This document shows, piece by piece, positions 25,166 to 32,272 of a DNA stretch of 33,201 nt. The stretch's first letter is position 1; the number at the start of each line of letters is the position of its first letter. This DNA comes from Methylobacterium variabile (lineage in GTDB: Bacteria > Pseudomonadota > Alphaproteobacteria > Rhizobiales > Beijerinckiaceae). The position numbers and the translations under genes were made by a program. The stretch spans positions 1-33,201 of the forward strand of contig NZ_LABY01000167.1 of assembly GCF_001043975.1 (NCBI RefSeq). Reading direction: 5' to 3'. The notes under the pieces are model-generated. The model was not told the origin of the DNA. It saw nothing but the letters and a program-made list of their open reading frames with translations, and searched no databases.

Positions 25166-26025
25166 CCGTGCCCCTCAAGATCGGCGACGATGCGGGCGCG
25201 CAGGGCCGGGGTCACGTGCGGCGTGCGGCCGAACCAGCGGGCAAAGCCCGGCACCGCCTGGTGCAGCAGCATGCCGAGCCCGTCGACGGCCGGGAGCCCG
25301 CGCGCCCGGGCGGCGGCGAGGAGCGGGGTTTCCAGCGGCACGTAGACGATGTCGGCCACCGCCGCCTCGCCCGGCAGCGGCGCGAGGTCGAGGGCGAGCG
25401 CGTCCTGCCCGGCCATGCCGAGGGCGGTGGTGTTGATGAGGAGCCCGGTCTCCGGGAGGTGCGCCGGCACGGAGCCCCAGGCGATTGCGGTGACCCGGGT
25501 GGGATCGAGGGCGGTCAGGCTCTCGGCCCGCTCGGCGCTGCGGTTCGCGACGATCAGGCGGGGAAGGCCGAGTTCGAGAAGTCCGACCAGGATCGCCCGG
25601 GCTGCCCCGCCGGCGCCGAGGACCAGGGCGGCGCGCCCGCCCGCGACACCCGTCGCCTCCGGCCAGGCCGCTCCGAGGCTGGCGTCGAGATGGGCGAGGA
25701 AGCCCGGGGCGTCGGTGTTGTCGCCGTGCAGGCGCCCGTCCTCGAACCACAGGGTGTTGACGGCGCCGATCCGCTCCGCCCGGAGGGTCAGGACCTCGGC
25801 GAGGCGGAACGCCGCCTCCTTGTGCGGGATCGTGACGTTGCCGCCGGCGAAACCCGCCTCCCGCAGACCCCGGACGAAGGCCGGGAAGGCGTCGGGAGGG
25901 ACGTCGATGCGCTCGTAGGTGCCGGCCAGGCCGTGCTCGGCGAGCCAGTGGCCGTGGATCAGCGGCGAGCGGGAATGGGCGATCGGGTGGCCCACCACGA
26001 AGGCCCGGGGATGCGGGGTCGTCAT
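25162..26025 (-). CDS. aroE: Shikimate dehydrogenase (NADP+)
   Basis: A 287-aa enzyme that reduces 3-dehydroshikimate in aromatic amino acid synthesis. Shikimate-binding residues are in GHPIAHSRSP and in GGNVTIPHKE with catalytic Lys69; Asp105 lies in DNTDAPGF. The NADP-binding loop is GAGGA at 137-141. A long open frame continues upstream of ATG 26025, but the family N-terminus begins here. It starts 14 nt after the maf stop. Confidence 0.95.
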   Translation of the reverse strand: MTTPHPRAFVVGHPIAHSRSPLIHGHWLAEHGLAGTYERIDVPPDAFPAFVRGLREAGFAGGNVTIPHKEAAFRLAEVLTLRAERIGAVNTLWFEDGRLHGDNTDAPGFLAHLDASLGAAWPEATGVAGGRAALVLGAGGAARAILVGLLELGLPRLIVANRSAERAESLTALDPTRVTAIAWGSVPAHLPETGLLINTTALGMAGQDALALDLAPLPGEAAVADIVYVPLETPLLAAARARGLPAVDGLGMLLHQAVPGFARWFGRTPHVTPALRARIVADLEGHG

Positions 26026-26039
26026 CGCGAAAGTTCGTC

Positions 26040-26660
26040 TCAGAACGCCAGCAGCCCGCGCCCGCGCAGGGACGCGAGCAGGGGCAGGAGCGGCAGGCCC
26101 AGAATGGTCGATTGATCGCCCGCGATGCGGTCGAACAGGTGGATGCCGACGCCCTCGAGCTGGTAGGCGCCGACGCTGCCGGTGACGGCAGGACCGGCGG
26201 CGTCGAGATAGGCGGCGATGCCCGCCGCATCGAGGGGCCGCATCGTCAGCCGCGCCGTCGCGACGAAGCATTCGACCACCGCCCCGCCGAGGGCGAGCGC
26301 CACGGCGGAGTGCAGGGCGTGGGTGCGCCCCTGCAGGCGGGCGAGGTGAGCGGCGGCCCCGTCCCGGTCGGCGGGCTTGTGAAAGACCGCGCCGTCGAGA
26401 TCCAGCACCTGGTCGGCCCCGATCACCACCCGGTCGGGCGCGCCCGCCGCCACCGCGGCCGCTTTGGCCGCGGCCAGGCGCTCGGCGAGGCCGGGGGGCG
26501 AGAGATCGGCGGCCGCGGCCTCCACGGCGCGCTCGTCGACGCCCGGCGCCCGGGTCTCGACGGCGAGGCCCCCGGCTTCGAGCAGCGCGCGCCGGGTCGG
26601 GCTGGTCGAGGCGAGGAGGAGCGGCGCGGCACCGCGCCAGAGCGAGGAAGCGTGCGACAT
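26040..26660 (-). CDS. maf: Maf-family nucleotide pyrophosphatase
   Basis: A 206-aa Maf protein, a pyrophosphatase of modified or non-canonical nucleoside triphosphates. The N-terminal motif LLASTSPTRRALLEAG, the acidic IGADQVLDLDG with Asp83, and the C-terminal YQLEGVGIHLFDRIAGDQSTILGLPL are diagnostic. The divergent subgroup (SPTRR) resembles the Alphaproteobacterial branch; preference for dTTP/UTP or 7-methyl-GTP cannot be decided. ATG 26660 lies 11 nt after the PPDK regulator stop. The ribosome site is weak, suggesting coupling. Confidence 0.92.
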   Translation of the reverse strand: MSHASSLWRGAAPLLLASTSPTRRALLEAGGLAVETRAPGVDERAVEAAAADLSPPGLAERLAAAKAAAVAAGAPDRVVIGADQVLDLDGAVFHKPADRDGAAAHLARLQGRTHALHSAVALALGGAVVECFVATARLTMRPLDAAGIAAYLDAAGPAVTGSVGAYQLEGVGIHLFDRIAGDQSTILGLPLLPLLASLRGRGLLAF

Positions 26661-26671
26661 CGAGGACCGTC

Positions 26672-27502
26672 TCACCCGGCGATGAACTTCAGCCGGTGCT
26701 CGCGGTGGAGGTCGACGATCGCCGCGGCGGTCTCCTCGATCGAGCGGCGGGTGACGTCGATCACCGGCCAGCGGTTGCGGGCGAAGAGCCGGCGCGAGGA
26801 GGCGATCTCGTTGGCCACCGAGTCGCGGTCGACGTAGGAGGACGAATCGTCGGCCTTCAGGCTGAGCAGGCGGTTCTGGCGGATCTGCACGATCCGCTCC
26901 GGCGAGGCGATCAGCCCGACGACGAGGGGCTGGCGCAGGGTCTCGAGCACCGGCGGCGGCGGCACGCCGGGCACCAGCGGGATGTTGGCGGTCTTCAGGC
27001 CGCGATTGGCGAGGTAGATCGCCGTCGGCGTCTTCGAGGTGCGGCTCACCCCGAGCAGGATCACGTCCGCCTCGTTGAGGTCGACCGGCAGGTTGCCGTC
27101 GTCGTGGGCGAGGGTGAAGTTCATCGCGTCGATGCGCTTGAAGTACTCCGCGTTCAGCATGTGCTGCGCGCCCGGCCGGGCGGTGGAGTGGGTGCCGAGG
27201 TAGGATTGCAGCAGCCGGTGCACCGGCTCCAGCACCGAGAGCAGCGGCGAGCCGGTGGCCCGGCAGGCCTCCTCCAGCCGCTCGGTCAGCTCGCGCCCGA
27301 CCAGGGTGTAGAGCACGATGCCGGGAGCCTGCTCGATCTCGTTGATCACCCGCTCGAGCTGCGCGCCCGAGCGCACCAGGGGGTAGACGTGCTCGATCGC
27401 CGAGACGCCTTCGTACTGGGCCGCCGCGGCCCGGCCGACATTGATCAGGGTCTCGCCGGTGGAATCCGACACGAGGTGGAGGTGGAAGTAGCTGCGGACC
27501 AC
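26672..27502 (-). CDS. Pyruvate, phosphate dikinase regulatory protein (DUF299)
   Basis: A 276-aa bifunctional kinase/phosphorylase of the PDRP1/PpsR family that switches pyruvate phosphate dikinase or PEP synthase on and off. The N-terminus FHLHLVSDSTGETL and the P-loop-like ILLGVSRTSKTPT at 149-160 are diagnostic; VDRDSVANEIASSRRLF and WPVIDVTRRSIEETAA follow. Length is normal. It is the first gene left of the hemE-facing gap. In Caulobacter and Rickettsia a homologue (RP001 type) sits directly across the chromosome origin from hemE. Confidence 0.93.
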   Translation of the reverse strand: MVRSYFHLHLVSDSTGETLINVGRAAAAQYEGVSAIEHVYPLVRSGAQLERVINEIEQAPGIVLYTLVGRELTERLEEACRATGSPLLSVLEPVHRLLQSYLGTHSTARPGAQHMLNAEYFKRIDAMNFTLAHDDGNLPVDLNEADVILLGVSRTSKTPTAIYLANRGLKTANIPLVPGVPPPPVLETLRQPLVVGLIASPERIVQIRQNRLLSLKADDSSSYVDRDSVANEIASSRRLFARNRWPVIDVTRRSIEETAAAIVDLHREHRLKFIAG

Positions 27503-27595
27503 GCGGACTCCCCGGGGCTGGCCGCGGTCTTGCGCCGCGGCACGACCCCGGCGCTCCGGCTTCGTTCACCGGATCGGCCACGAGGAGTCGATGAG

Positions 27596-27604
27596 TGTGG
27601 ATAA
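27596..27604 (-). promoter_or_regulatory. Consensus DnaA box
   Basis: TGTGGATAA, the exact reverse complement of the DnaA box TTATCCACA. It lies 94 bp from the start of the PPDK regulator gene. Confidence 0.75.
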
Positions 27605-27642
27605 TGCGCCGACGAAGCGAGGTCCAGGCGCGAAGGGTGTGG

Positions 27643-27679
27643 GTTAACGGCTCCGCGCCTCAACAGGCCGGCCGTTAAC
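27643..27679. repeat. GTTAACGGC inverted repeat
   Basis: GTTAACGGC at 27643-27651 and GCCGTTAAC at 27671-27679 are perfect 9-bp inverted copies whose TTAA cores are 31 bp apart, about three helical turns. Each contains the TTAAC half-site of CtrA. The left copy overlaps a degenerate DnaA box (27638-27646). Confidence 0.55.
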
Positions 27680-27792
27680 ACTCGTGGCGGACCGCCCGTG
27701 GGAGAATCCGGGACGTGGACCCGCCGATCGGAGGCCGACGGGGGCCAAACCCCTCGCGACTCTCGTCATCCTTCGACAATGGAGCAAATCTG

Positions 27793-27807
27793 TTAAAGGC
27801 CTCTTAA
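27793..27807 (+). promoter_or_regulatory. Full CtrA binding site match
   Basis: TTAA, seven bases (AGGCCTC), TTAA and then C: a perfect match to the CtrA consensus TTAA-N7-TTAAC. CtrA represses replication from the Caulobacter origin through such sites. TTAA is rare in sequence this GC-rich. Confidence 0.65.
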
Positions 27808-27865
27808 CGCACCGGCGGTGGGGACGGGCTGTGGACGAAGCTGGAGCCCCGCGACACCCGCCCCC

Positions 27866-27906
27866 AATAGAAAAAACAGATTCCTAGAATCTCTCTTTTC
27901 TTTTCA
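27866..27906. other. AT-rich tract, candidate DNA unwinding element
   Basis: Only 11 of 41 bases are G or C, against a very GC-rich background. It includes an A6 run, T4 runs, and the small palindrome AGATTC-CTA-GAATCT that carries two GANTC sites. Located between the TGTGGACGA box and hemE, it could be the unwinding element, the hemE promoter, or both. Confidence 0.55.
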
Positions 27907-28038
27907 GAGGCCTGGGTGGGGACGGCGATCTGCGCGGGTCGCGACCAAGCGTCAGGCTGGCGCCGGAAGGCGGTTCTCGGCATAGGGAAGCGATCCGTCG
28001 ACGCGACGGCGGGATCCAAGGTTTTCGAGGGGCAGACG

Positions 28039-29127
28039 ATGAGCGGGACCGCGGGAACCGGACGGGGAGACGCGGGGCGGCCGCTCCTGCGGGTGCTGAA
28101 CGGCGAGGCGCTCTCCCCGCCGCCGGCCTGGATGATGCGCCAGGCCGGGCGCTACCTCCCCGAGTACCGGGCGGTGCGGGCCGAGGCCGGCTCCTTCCTC
28201 GACCTGTGCTACAACCCCGACTTCGCCACCGAGGTCACGCTCCAGCCGATCCGCCGCTTCGGCTTCGAGGCGGCGATCCTCTTCTCCGACATCCTGGTGG
28301 TGCCCCATGCCCTCGGGCAGGACGTGCGCTTCGTGGAAGGGGAGGGGCCCCGCCTCGACCCGCTGGCGGGCCGGCCCGAATTCGACGCGCTGCTCGAGGC
28401 CGGCGACCCGCGGGTCATGCGCCACCTGGGCCCGGTCTTCGAGACCGTCGGGCGCCTGCGGGCGGAGCTGCCCACCGAGACCACGCTGCTCGGCTTCTGC
28501 GGCGCGCCCTGGACCGTGGCGAGCTACATGATCGGCGGGCGCGGCACGCCGGACCTCGCGCCGGCCCGGGCGCTGGCCGCCCGCGATCCCGCCCTCCTCG
28601 ACGCCCTGATCGACCGGCTGGTCGCGGTCTCGACCGAGTACCTGGTGCGCCAGTTCGAGGCCGGCGCCGACGCGGTGCAGATCTTCGAGAGCCATGCCGG
28701 CGCCCTGCCGGACGTGCCTCCGGGAGAGGCCGGCGACGCGCTGGCGCGCTGGAGCCTCGGGCCGATCGCCCGGATGATCGCCGGCATCCGCGCCCGGGTG
28801 CCGAGCGCTAAGGTCATCGTCTTCGCCCGCGGCTCGGGGCTCGAGGGCCACGCCCGCGTCGCCGCGGAGACCGGCGCCGACGCGGTCGGGGTCGATTGGG
28901 CGGTGGATCTCGCGGCGCTCCGGGCCCGCCTGCCGGCCTCGGTGGTCACGCAGGGCAACCTGCACCCCGAGACCCTGATCGCCGGCGGCGACGCCCTGGA
29001 CGCCGCCGTGGACGCGATCCGGGAGGCCACCGCCGGCACGCCCCACATCTTCAACCTCGGCCACGGCATCACCCCGCAGACGCCGATCGCCCATGTCGAG
29101 CGGATGCTCGCGCGGCTGCGCGGGTAA
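28039..29127 (+). CDS. hemE: Uroporphyrinogen decarboxylase
   Basis: A 362-aa enzyme of heme and chlorophyll-type tetrapyrrole synthesis, decarboxylating the four acetate arms of uroporphyrinogen III. Diagnostic motifs are WMMRQAGRYLPEY (33-43), ILFSDILVVPHALG with Asp84, and GFCGAPWTVASYMIGG. The C-terminal HIFNLGHGITPQTP is normal. ATG 28039 has GAGGGG 7 nt upstream; an earlier in-frame ATG at 27916 would read into the AT-rich origin region and is not conserved. It is followed by hemJ, giving the alphaproteobacterial hemE-hemJ order; the usual next gene, rho, is absent. Confidence 0.96.
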   Translation: MSGTAGTGRGDAGRPLLRVLNGEALSPPPAWMMRQAGRYLPEYRAVRAEAGSFLDLCYNPDFATEVTLQPIRRFGFEAAILFSDILVVPHALGQDVRFVEGEGPRLDPLAGRPEFDALLEAGDPRVMRHLGPVFETVGRLRAELPTETTLLGFCGAPWTVASYMIGGRGTPDLAPARALAARDPALLDALIDRLVAVSTEYLVRQFEAGADAVQIFESHAGALPDVPPGEAGDALARWSLGPIARMIAGIRARVPSAKVIVFARGSGLEGHARVAAETGADAVGVDWAVDLAALRARLPASVVTQGNLHPETLIAGGDALDAAVDAIREATAGTPHIFNLGHGITPQTPIAHVERMLARLRG

Positions 29128-29167
29128 GGGGAGAGCCGGTCCGCTCCACGACTCCCCCGGCACAGGG

Positions 29168-29205
29168 TCATCCCGGGCTCTCGCCTTCGGCGAGCCCCGG
29201 GATGA
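29168..29205. repeat. REP-like imperfect palindrome between hemE and hemJ
   Basis: TCATCCCGGG at 29168-29177 pairs with CCCGGGATGA at 29196-29205, with an imperfect inner stem (CTC/GAG, CGCC/GGCG) around TTC. Sequences of this wording are scattered between genes in Methylobacterium and Bradyrhizobium genomes, as I remember them. Only one copy is in this window, so repetition is inferred. Confidence 0.5.
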
Positions 29206-29278
29206 TGCTGAGAATGGAAGATTCACTGGTCCAAGATTTTACGACAGCTGAACATCCTTCGACAGGGACAATCCTACC

Positions 29279-29701
29279 GTGTATCTCTGGATCAAGGCCG
29301 CCCACATCGTGTCGCTCATCGCCTGGATGGCCGCGATGCTCTACCTGCCGCGCCTGTTCGTCTATCACGCCGCGCTGCCGGCGGGCTCTCCGCAGGGCGA
29401 GACCTTCAAGGTGATGGAGCGGCGCCTCGCCAAGGCGATCATGCTGCCGGGAATGATCGCCACCTGGGTCTTCGGCCTCACCCTCGCGGTGATGAGCGGC
29501 GCCTACACGCAAGGCTGGCTCCACGCCAAGTTCGCCCTGGTCCTGGCGATGAGCGGCATCCACGGCTGGCTCTCGCGCCTGCTCAAGGACTTCGCCGCCG
29601 ACCGCAACACCCGCAGCCCCAAGTTCTACCGGGTGCTGAACGAGGTGCCGACGGTGCTGATGATCGGCATCGTGATTCTGGCCGTGGTCAAGCCGTTCTG
29701 A
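29279..29701 (+). CDS. hemJ: Protoporphyrinogen IX oxidase HemJ
   Basis: A 140-aa inner-membrane protein with four predicted helices that oxidises protoporphyrinogen IX to protoporphyrin IX, a late heme step. The N-terminus WIKAAHIVSLIAWMAAMLYLPRLFVYH (read as two motifs, with His9 and His30), the central MLPGMIATWVFGL and the C-terminal EVPTVLMIGIVILAVVKPF are HemJ features. Start is GTG 29279, with AGGGA 10 nt upstream. It lies downstream of hemE, as in most Alphaproteobacteria. Confidence 0.93.
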   Translation: MYLWIKAAHIVSLIAWMAAMLYLPRLFVYHAALPAGSPQGETFKVMERRLAKAIMLPGMIATWVFGLTLAVMSGAYTQGWLHAKFALVLAMSGIHGWLSRLLKDFAADRNTRSPKFYRVLNEVPTVLMIGIVILAVVKPF

Positions 29702-29711
29702 AGGAGGCGCC

Positions 29712-30587
29712 ATGATACCCGGCATCGAGACGCAGATCCTCTCCCTCTCCCTGGCCGGGCGCACCCTGAGCCTGCCGGCCGACCGGATCGGGTCCGGCGC
29801 GCCGGCGCTGCTGCTGCCCGCCCTGTCCTCCATCGCCACAAGGGAGGAGATGCGGCCCCTGGCGAGGCGGCTTTCCGCCCGCCACCGCTGCCTGGTGCCG
29901 GACTGGCCTGGCTTCGGCGCGCAGGCCCGGGCCCGGGTGCCGCTGACGCCCGGCACCCTGCACGCCTTCCTGGACGCCCTGCTGGCGCAGGAGCCGGGCC
30001 CCTACGCGGTCGGGATCGCGGCCGGCCACGCCGCCGGCTACCTCGTCGCCGCGGCGTCCCGCCACCCCGGCGCCTTCGCGCGGCTGGTCCTGGTGGCGCC
30101 GACCTGGCGCGGGCCGTTGCCGACCGCCATGGGTCCGCAGCGCCGGCCGCTCTACCAGCGCCTGCGTCGGGCGGTCGAGACCCCGGTCGTCGGCGACCTG
30201 CTCTACCGGCTCAACGTCAGCACGCCGGTCGTCGCCCGGATGATGCAGGCCCACGTCTACGCCGACCCGGCCCGGGTCACCCCGGCAGTGCTGGCCGACA
30301 AGCGGCGGGTGACGCACCAGCCCAGGGCCCGCTTCGGCACCGCCGCCTTCGTCACCGGCGGCCTCGATCCGGTCGAGACCCGCGAGGACTTCCTCGCCCT
30401 GTTCGGCCCCGGCCTGCCGCCGGTGTTGATGCTGCGCCCCAAGGGCACGCCCCGCCGCTCCGGCGCCGAGATGGCGGCGCTGGCCGAGACCGGTCGCGTC
30501 CGCAGCGTCGACGTCCCGGGGGCGCTCGCCGCCCACGAGGAGTACCCGGAGGCGGTCGCCGCCGCGATCCTCGCCCCCGAGGCGTGA
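29712..30587 (+). CDS. Alpha/beta-hydrolase-fold protein with Ala at the nucleophile
   Basis: A 291-aa protein with the alpha/beta-hydrolase layout: a VPDWPGFGA strand-loop (about 62-70), a nucleophile-elbow region, LVLVAPTWRGPLP, and a late His in AAHEEYPEAV. At the elbow, where G-x-S-x-G is expected, the sequence reads G-H-A-A-G (105-109), so Ala107 replaces the catalytic Ser. No other Ser lies close by. It may be a binding or scaffold protein, or use a different chemistry. Similar serine-less proteins exist in cyanobacteria and plants, as I recall. AGGAGG lies 5 nt before the ATG, 10 nt after hemJ, so it may belong to the hemE-hemJ transcript. Confidence 0.8.
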   Translation: MIPGIETQILSLSLAGRTLSLPADRIGSGAPALLLPALSSIATREEMRPLARRLSARHRCLVPDWPGFGAQARARVPLTPGTLHAFLDALLAQEPGPYAVGIAAGHAAGYLVAAASRHPGAFARLVLVAPTWRGPLPTAMGPQRRPLYQRLRRAVETPVVGDLLYRLNVSTPVVARMMQAHVYADPARVTPAVLADKRRVTHQPRARFGTAAFVTGGLDPVETREDFLALFGPGLPPVLMLRPKGTPRRSGAEMAALAETGRVRSVDVPGALAAHEEYPEAVAAAILAPEA

Positions 30588-30591
30588 GCCG

Positions 30592-31359
30592 GTGCGGGCG
30601 CCCCTCGCTGCCTTCGTCCTGGTCCTCGCCGCGACCGGGGCGACCGCCGAGCCGGCCCGTCCGGCCCGCCCGCCCTACCTTGCGGCGGGCGCCCTCGACA
30701 CCGCCGCGGTGCTGCCGCCTCCGCCGAGGCCCGGCAGCGCCGCGCAGACCGCCGACGCGGCGATCTACGCCTCGACCCGGGCGCTCGCCGGCACCCCGCG
30801 CTGGCAGCTCGCGATTGCCGACGTTCCCTCGGGCGTCCCCCGGCTCCTCGACGATTTCTCCTGCGCCGCCGGCCGGCGCCTCGACCCGGCCCGCCTGCCG
30901 GCCCTGACCGAGCTCCTGGCGCGCACCCGCCGCGACGTCGTGGAGGCGGTGCGGGACGCCAAGGCGCACTTCGCCCGGGGCCGGTCGCATCTCGGCAACG
31001 ACGCGGCCCTCTGCGTCGAGCGCAGCGAGGCCCTCGACCGCAGCTTCGCCTACCCGTCCGGCCACGCCACCGAGGGCTGGACCTTCGGGCTGGTCCTCGC
31101 CGCCCTGATCCCGGAGCGCGCCACCGCGATCCTGCGCCGCGGCCGGATCTACGGCGAGAGCCGGATCGTCTGCGGGGTGCACTGGGCGAGCGACGTCGAG
31201 GCCGGCCGCAGCACCGGTGCGGCGCTGTTCGCGGCGCTCGTCGGCAATCCCGCCTTCCGGGCCGACCTCGAGCGCGCCCGGGCCGAGCTCGCCGGGCCCG
31301 CGGACGCGCCCGACGCGGCGGCCTGTGCGGCGGAGGAGGCGGCGAGTCCGCTGCCGTGA
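30592..31359 (+). CDS. Secreted class A non-specific acid phosphatase (PAP2 fold)
   Basis: A 255-aa exported phosphatase. A signal peptide (MRAPLAAFVLVLAATGATA) precedes the mature chain. The three phosphatase motifs are recognisable: K124-x6-R131, PSGH at 155-158 and SR-x5-H-x3-D with R191, H197 and D201. The residue after R131 is Ser where the classical motif has Pro. It hydrolyses phosphomonoesters in the periplasm. Start is GTG 30592, 4 nt after the preceding stop, so translation is coupled. Its last 30 residues are a low-complexity Ala/Glu tail. Confidence 0.87.
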   Translation: MRAPLAAFVLVLAATGATAEPARPARPPYLAAGALDTAAVLPPPPRPGSAAQTADAAIYASTRALAGTPRWQLAIADVPSGVPRLLDDFSCAAGRRLDPARLPALTELLARTRRDVVEAVRDAKAHFARGRSHLGNDAALCVERSEALDRSFAYPSGHATEGWTFGLVLAALIPERATAILRRGRIYGESRIVCGVHWASDVEAGRSTGAALFAALVGNPAFRADLERARAELAGPADAPDAAACAAEEAASPLP

Positions 31360-31448
31360 TGCGGCCGCACCCCGTTCCGGACGTCTTGCCTGGAAAGGCA
31401 GGCCGGGACGCCGGGTCTGCATGACGGGTGCATGGCTCCGAAACGAGA

Positions 31449-31481
31449 GCAGCGCCCGATCGGGTCACGATCGGGCGCTGC
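31449..31481. terminator. Bidirectional hairpin between phosphatase and terC
   Basis: A perfect 13-bp stem: GCAGCGCCCGATC at 31449-31461 pairs with 31469-31481 around a GGGTCAC loop. It sits between convergent genes and likely terminates both; there is no T-run. A second small stem (TGCCT/AGGCA) is at about 31388-31401. The 31360-31506 gap otherwise holds nothing. Confidence 0.65.
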
Positions 31482-31506
31482 CGTGAAGCGTCGGTATGGC
31501 CGTGGG

Positions 31507-32247
31507 TCAGGCCGTCTTGCGCTTGGCCCTCCGGGCGCGGCGCCCGAGGATGTTGAGCACCTCGACGCCGGCCGAGAAGGCCATCGCGGTGTAGACGTAG
31601 CCCTTCGGCACGTGGGCCCCGAACCCTTCCGCGATCAGCGTCATGCCGATCATGATGAGGAAGCCGAGGGCCAGCATCACCACCGTCGGGTTGGCGGCGA
31701 TGAAGCGCGACAGGGGATCGGCGGCGAGCAGCATCACGGTCACGGCCGCCACGACGGCGATCACCATGATCGGCACGTGCTCGGTCATGCCGACCGCCGT
31801 GATGATGCTGTCGATCGAGAACACCAGGTCGAGGAGTAGGATCTGGCCGATCGCCGCCGTGAAGCCGAGGGAGGCGCCACCGCCGACCTTCTCCTCCGGA
31901 TCCGGATCGAGGCTGTGGTGGATCTCCTTGGTGGCCTTCCAGAGCAGGAACAGGCCGCCGGCGATCAGGATCATGTCGCGCCAGGACAGGCCCTTGCCGA
32001 AGATCTCGAACACCGGCTGGGTCAGGTGGACGATGTAGGCGACCGTGCCGAGCAGCGCGAGGCGAAGGACCAGGGCGAGGCCGATGCCGATGCGCCGGGC
32101 CCGCGACTGCTGCTCCGCCGGCAGCTTGTTGGTGATGATCGAGATGAAGATCAGGTTGTCGATCCCGAGCACGACCTCCATGACGACGAGCGTCGCCAGG
32201 GCGACCCAGGCCGTCGGGTCGGCAGCCAGCTGAACAAGGGAATCCAC
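31507..32247 (-). CDS. TerC family membrane protein
   Basis: A 246-aa integral membrane protein of the TerC family with about seven helices. The two conserved acidic helices are EVVLGIDNLIFIS (Asp30) and LVFSIDSIITAVGM; GYVYTAMAFSAGVEVLNI closes the protein. TerC homologues export or traffic metal ions such as manganese across the inner membrane, in some cases to exported enzymes; tellurite resistance is a secondary phenotype. GTG 32247 is preferred, with GAAGGA upstream and a family-like N-terminus; no ATG is available before the first helix. Confidence 0.88.
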   Translation of the reverse strand: MDSLVQLAADPTAWVALATLVVMEVVLGIDNLIFISIITNKLPAEQQSRARRIGIGLALVLRLALLGTVAYIVHLTQPVFEIFGKGLSWRDMILIAGGLFLLWKATKEIHHSLDPDPEEKVGGGASLGFTAAIGQILLLDLVFSIDSIITAVGMTEHVPIMVIAVVAAVTVMLLAADPLSRFIAANPTVVMLALGFLIMIGMTLIAEGFGAHVPKGYVYTAMAFSAGVEVLNILGRRARRAKRKTA

Positions 32248-32272
32248 GGCGTCGAGGTCCTTCGAAGTTGCT

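Larger units (their letters stand above)
27503..28038. other. Candidate chromosomal origin of replication (oriC)
   Basis: This 536-bp gap has no gene and separates two divergent gene arms. It holds an exact DnaA box (27596-27604), a near match TGTGGACGA (27830-27838) and a weaker TGTGGGTTA (27638-27646). There are two TGGGGA sites (27819-27824, 27917-27922), complements of the Caulobacter W-box, within an 11-bp direct repeat GGTGGGGACGG. A perfect TTAA-N7-TTAA site lies at 27793-27807. Six GANTC sites begin at 27506, 27585, 27704, 27758, 27879 and 27887. An AT-rich tract lies at 27866-27906. Location between the PPDK regulator and hemE matches the known origin position of Caulobacter and relatives. 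Flanking genes point away from it on both sides, as expected at an origin. Confidence 0.75.

Noticed and set aside
27684..27887. Small open frame in the hemE upstream gap
   Set aside because: It covers DnaA, CtrA and GANTC sites, has no ribosome binding site and no recognisable protein features.
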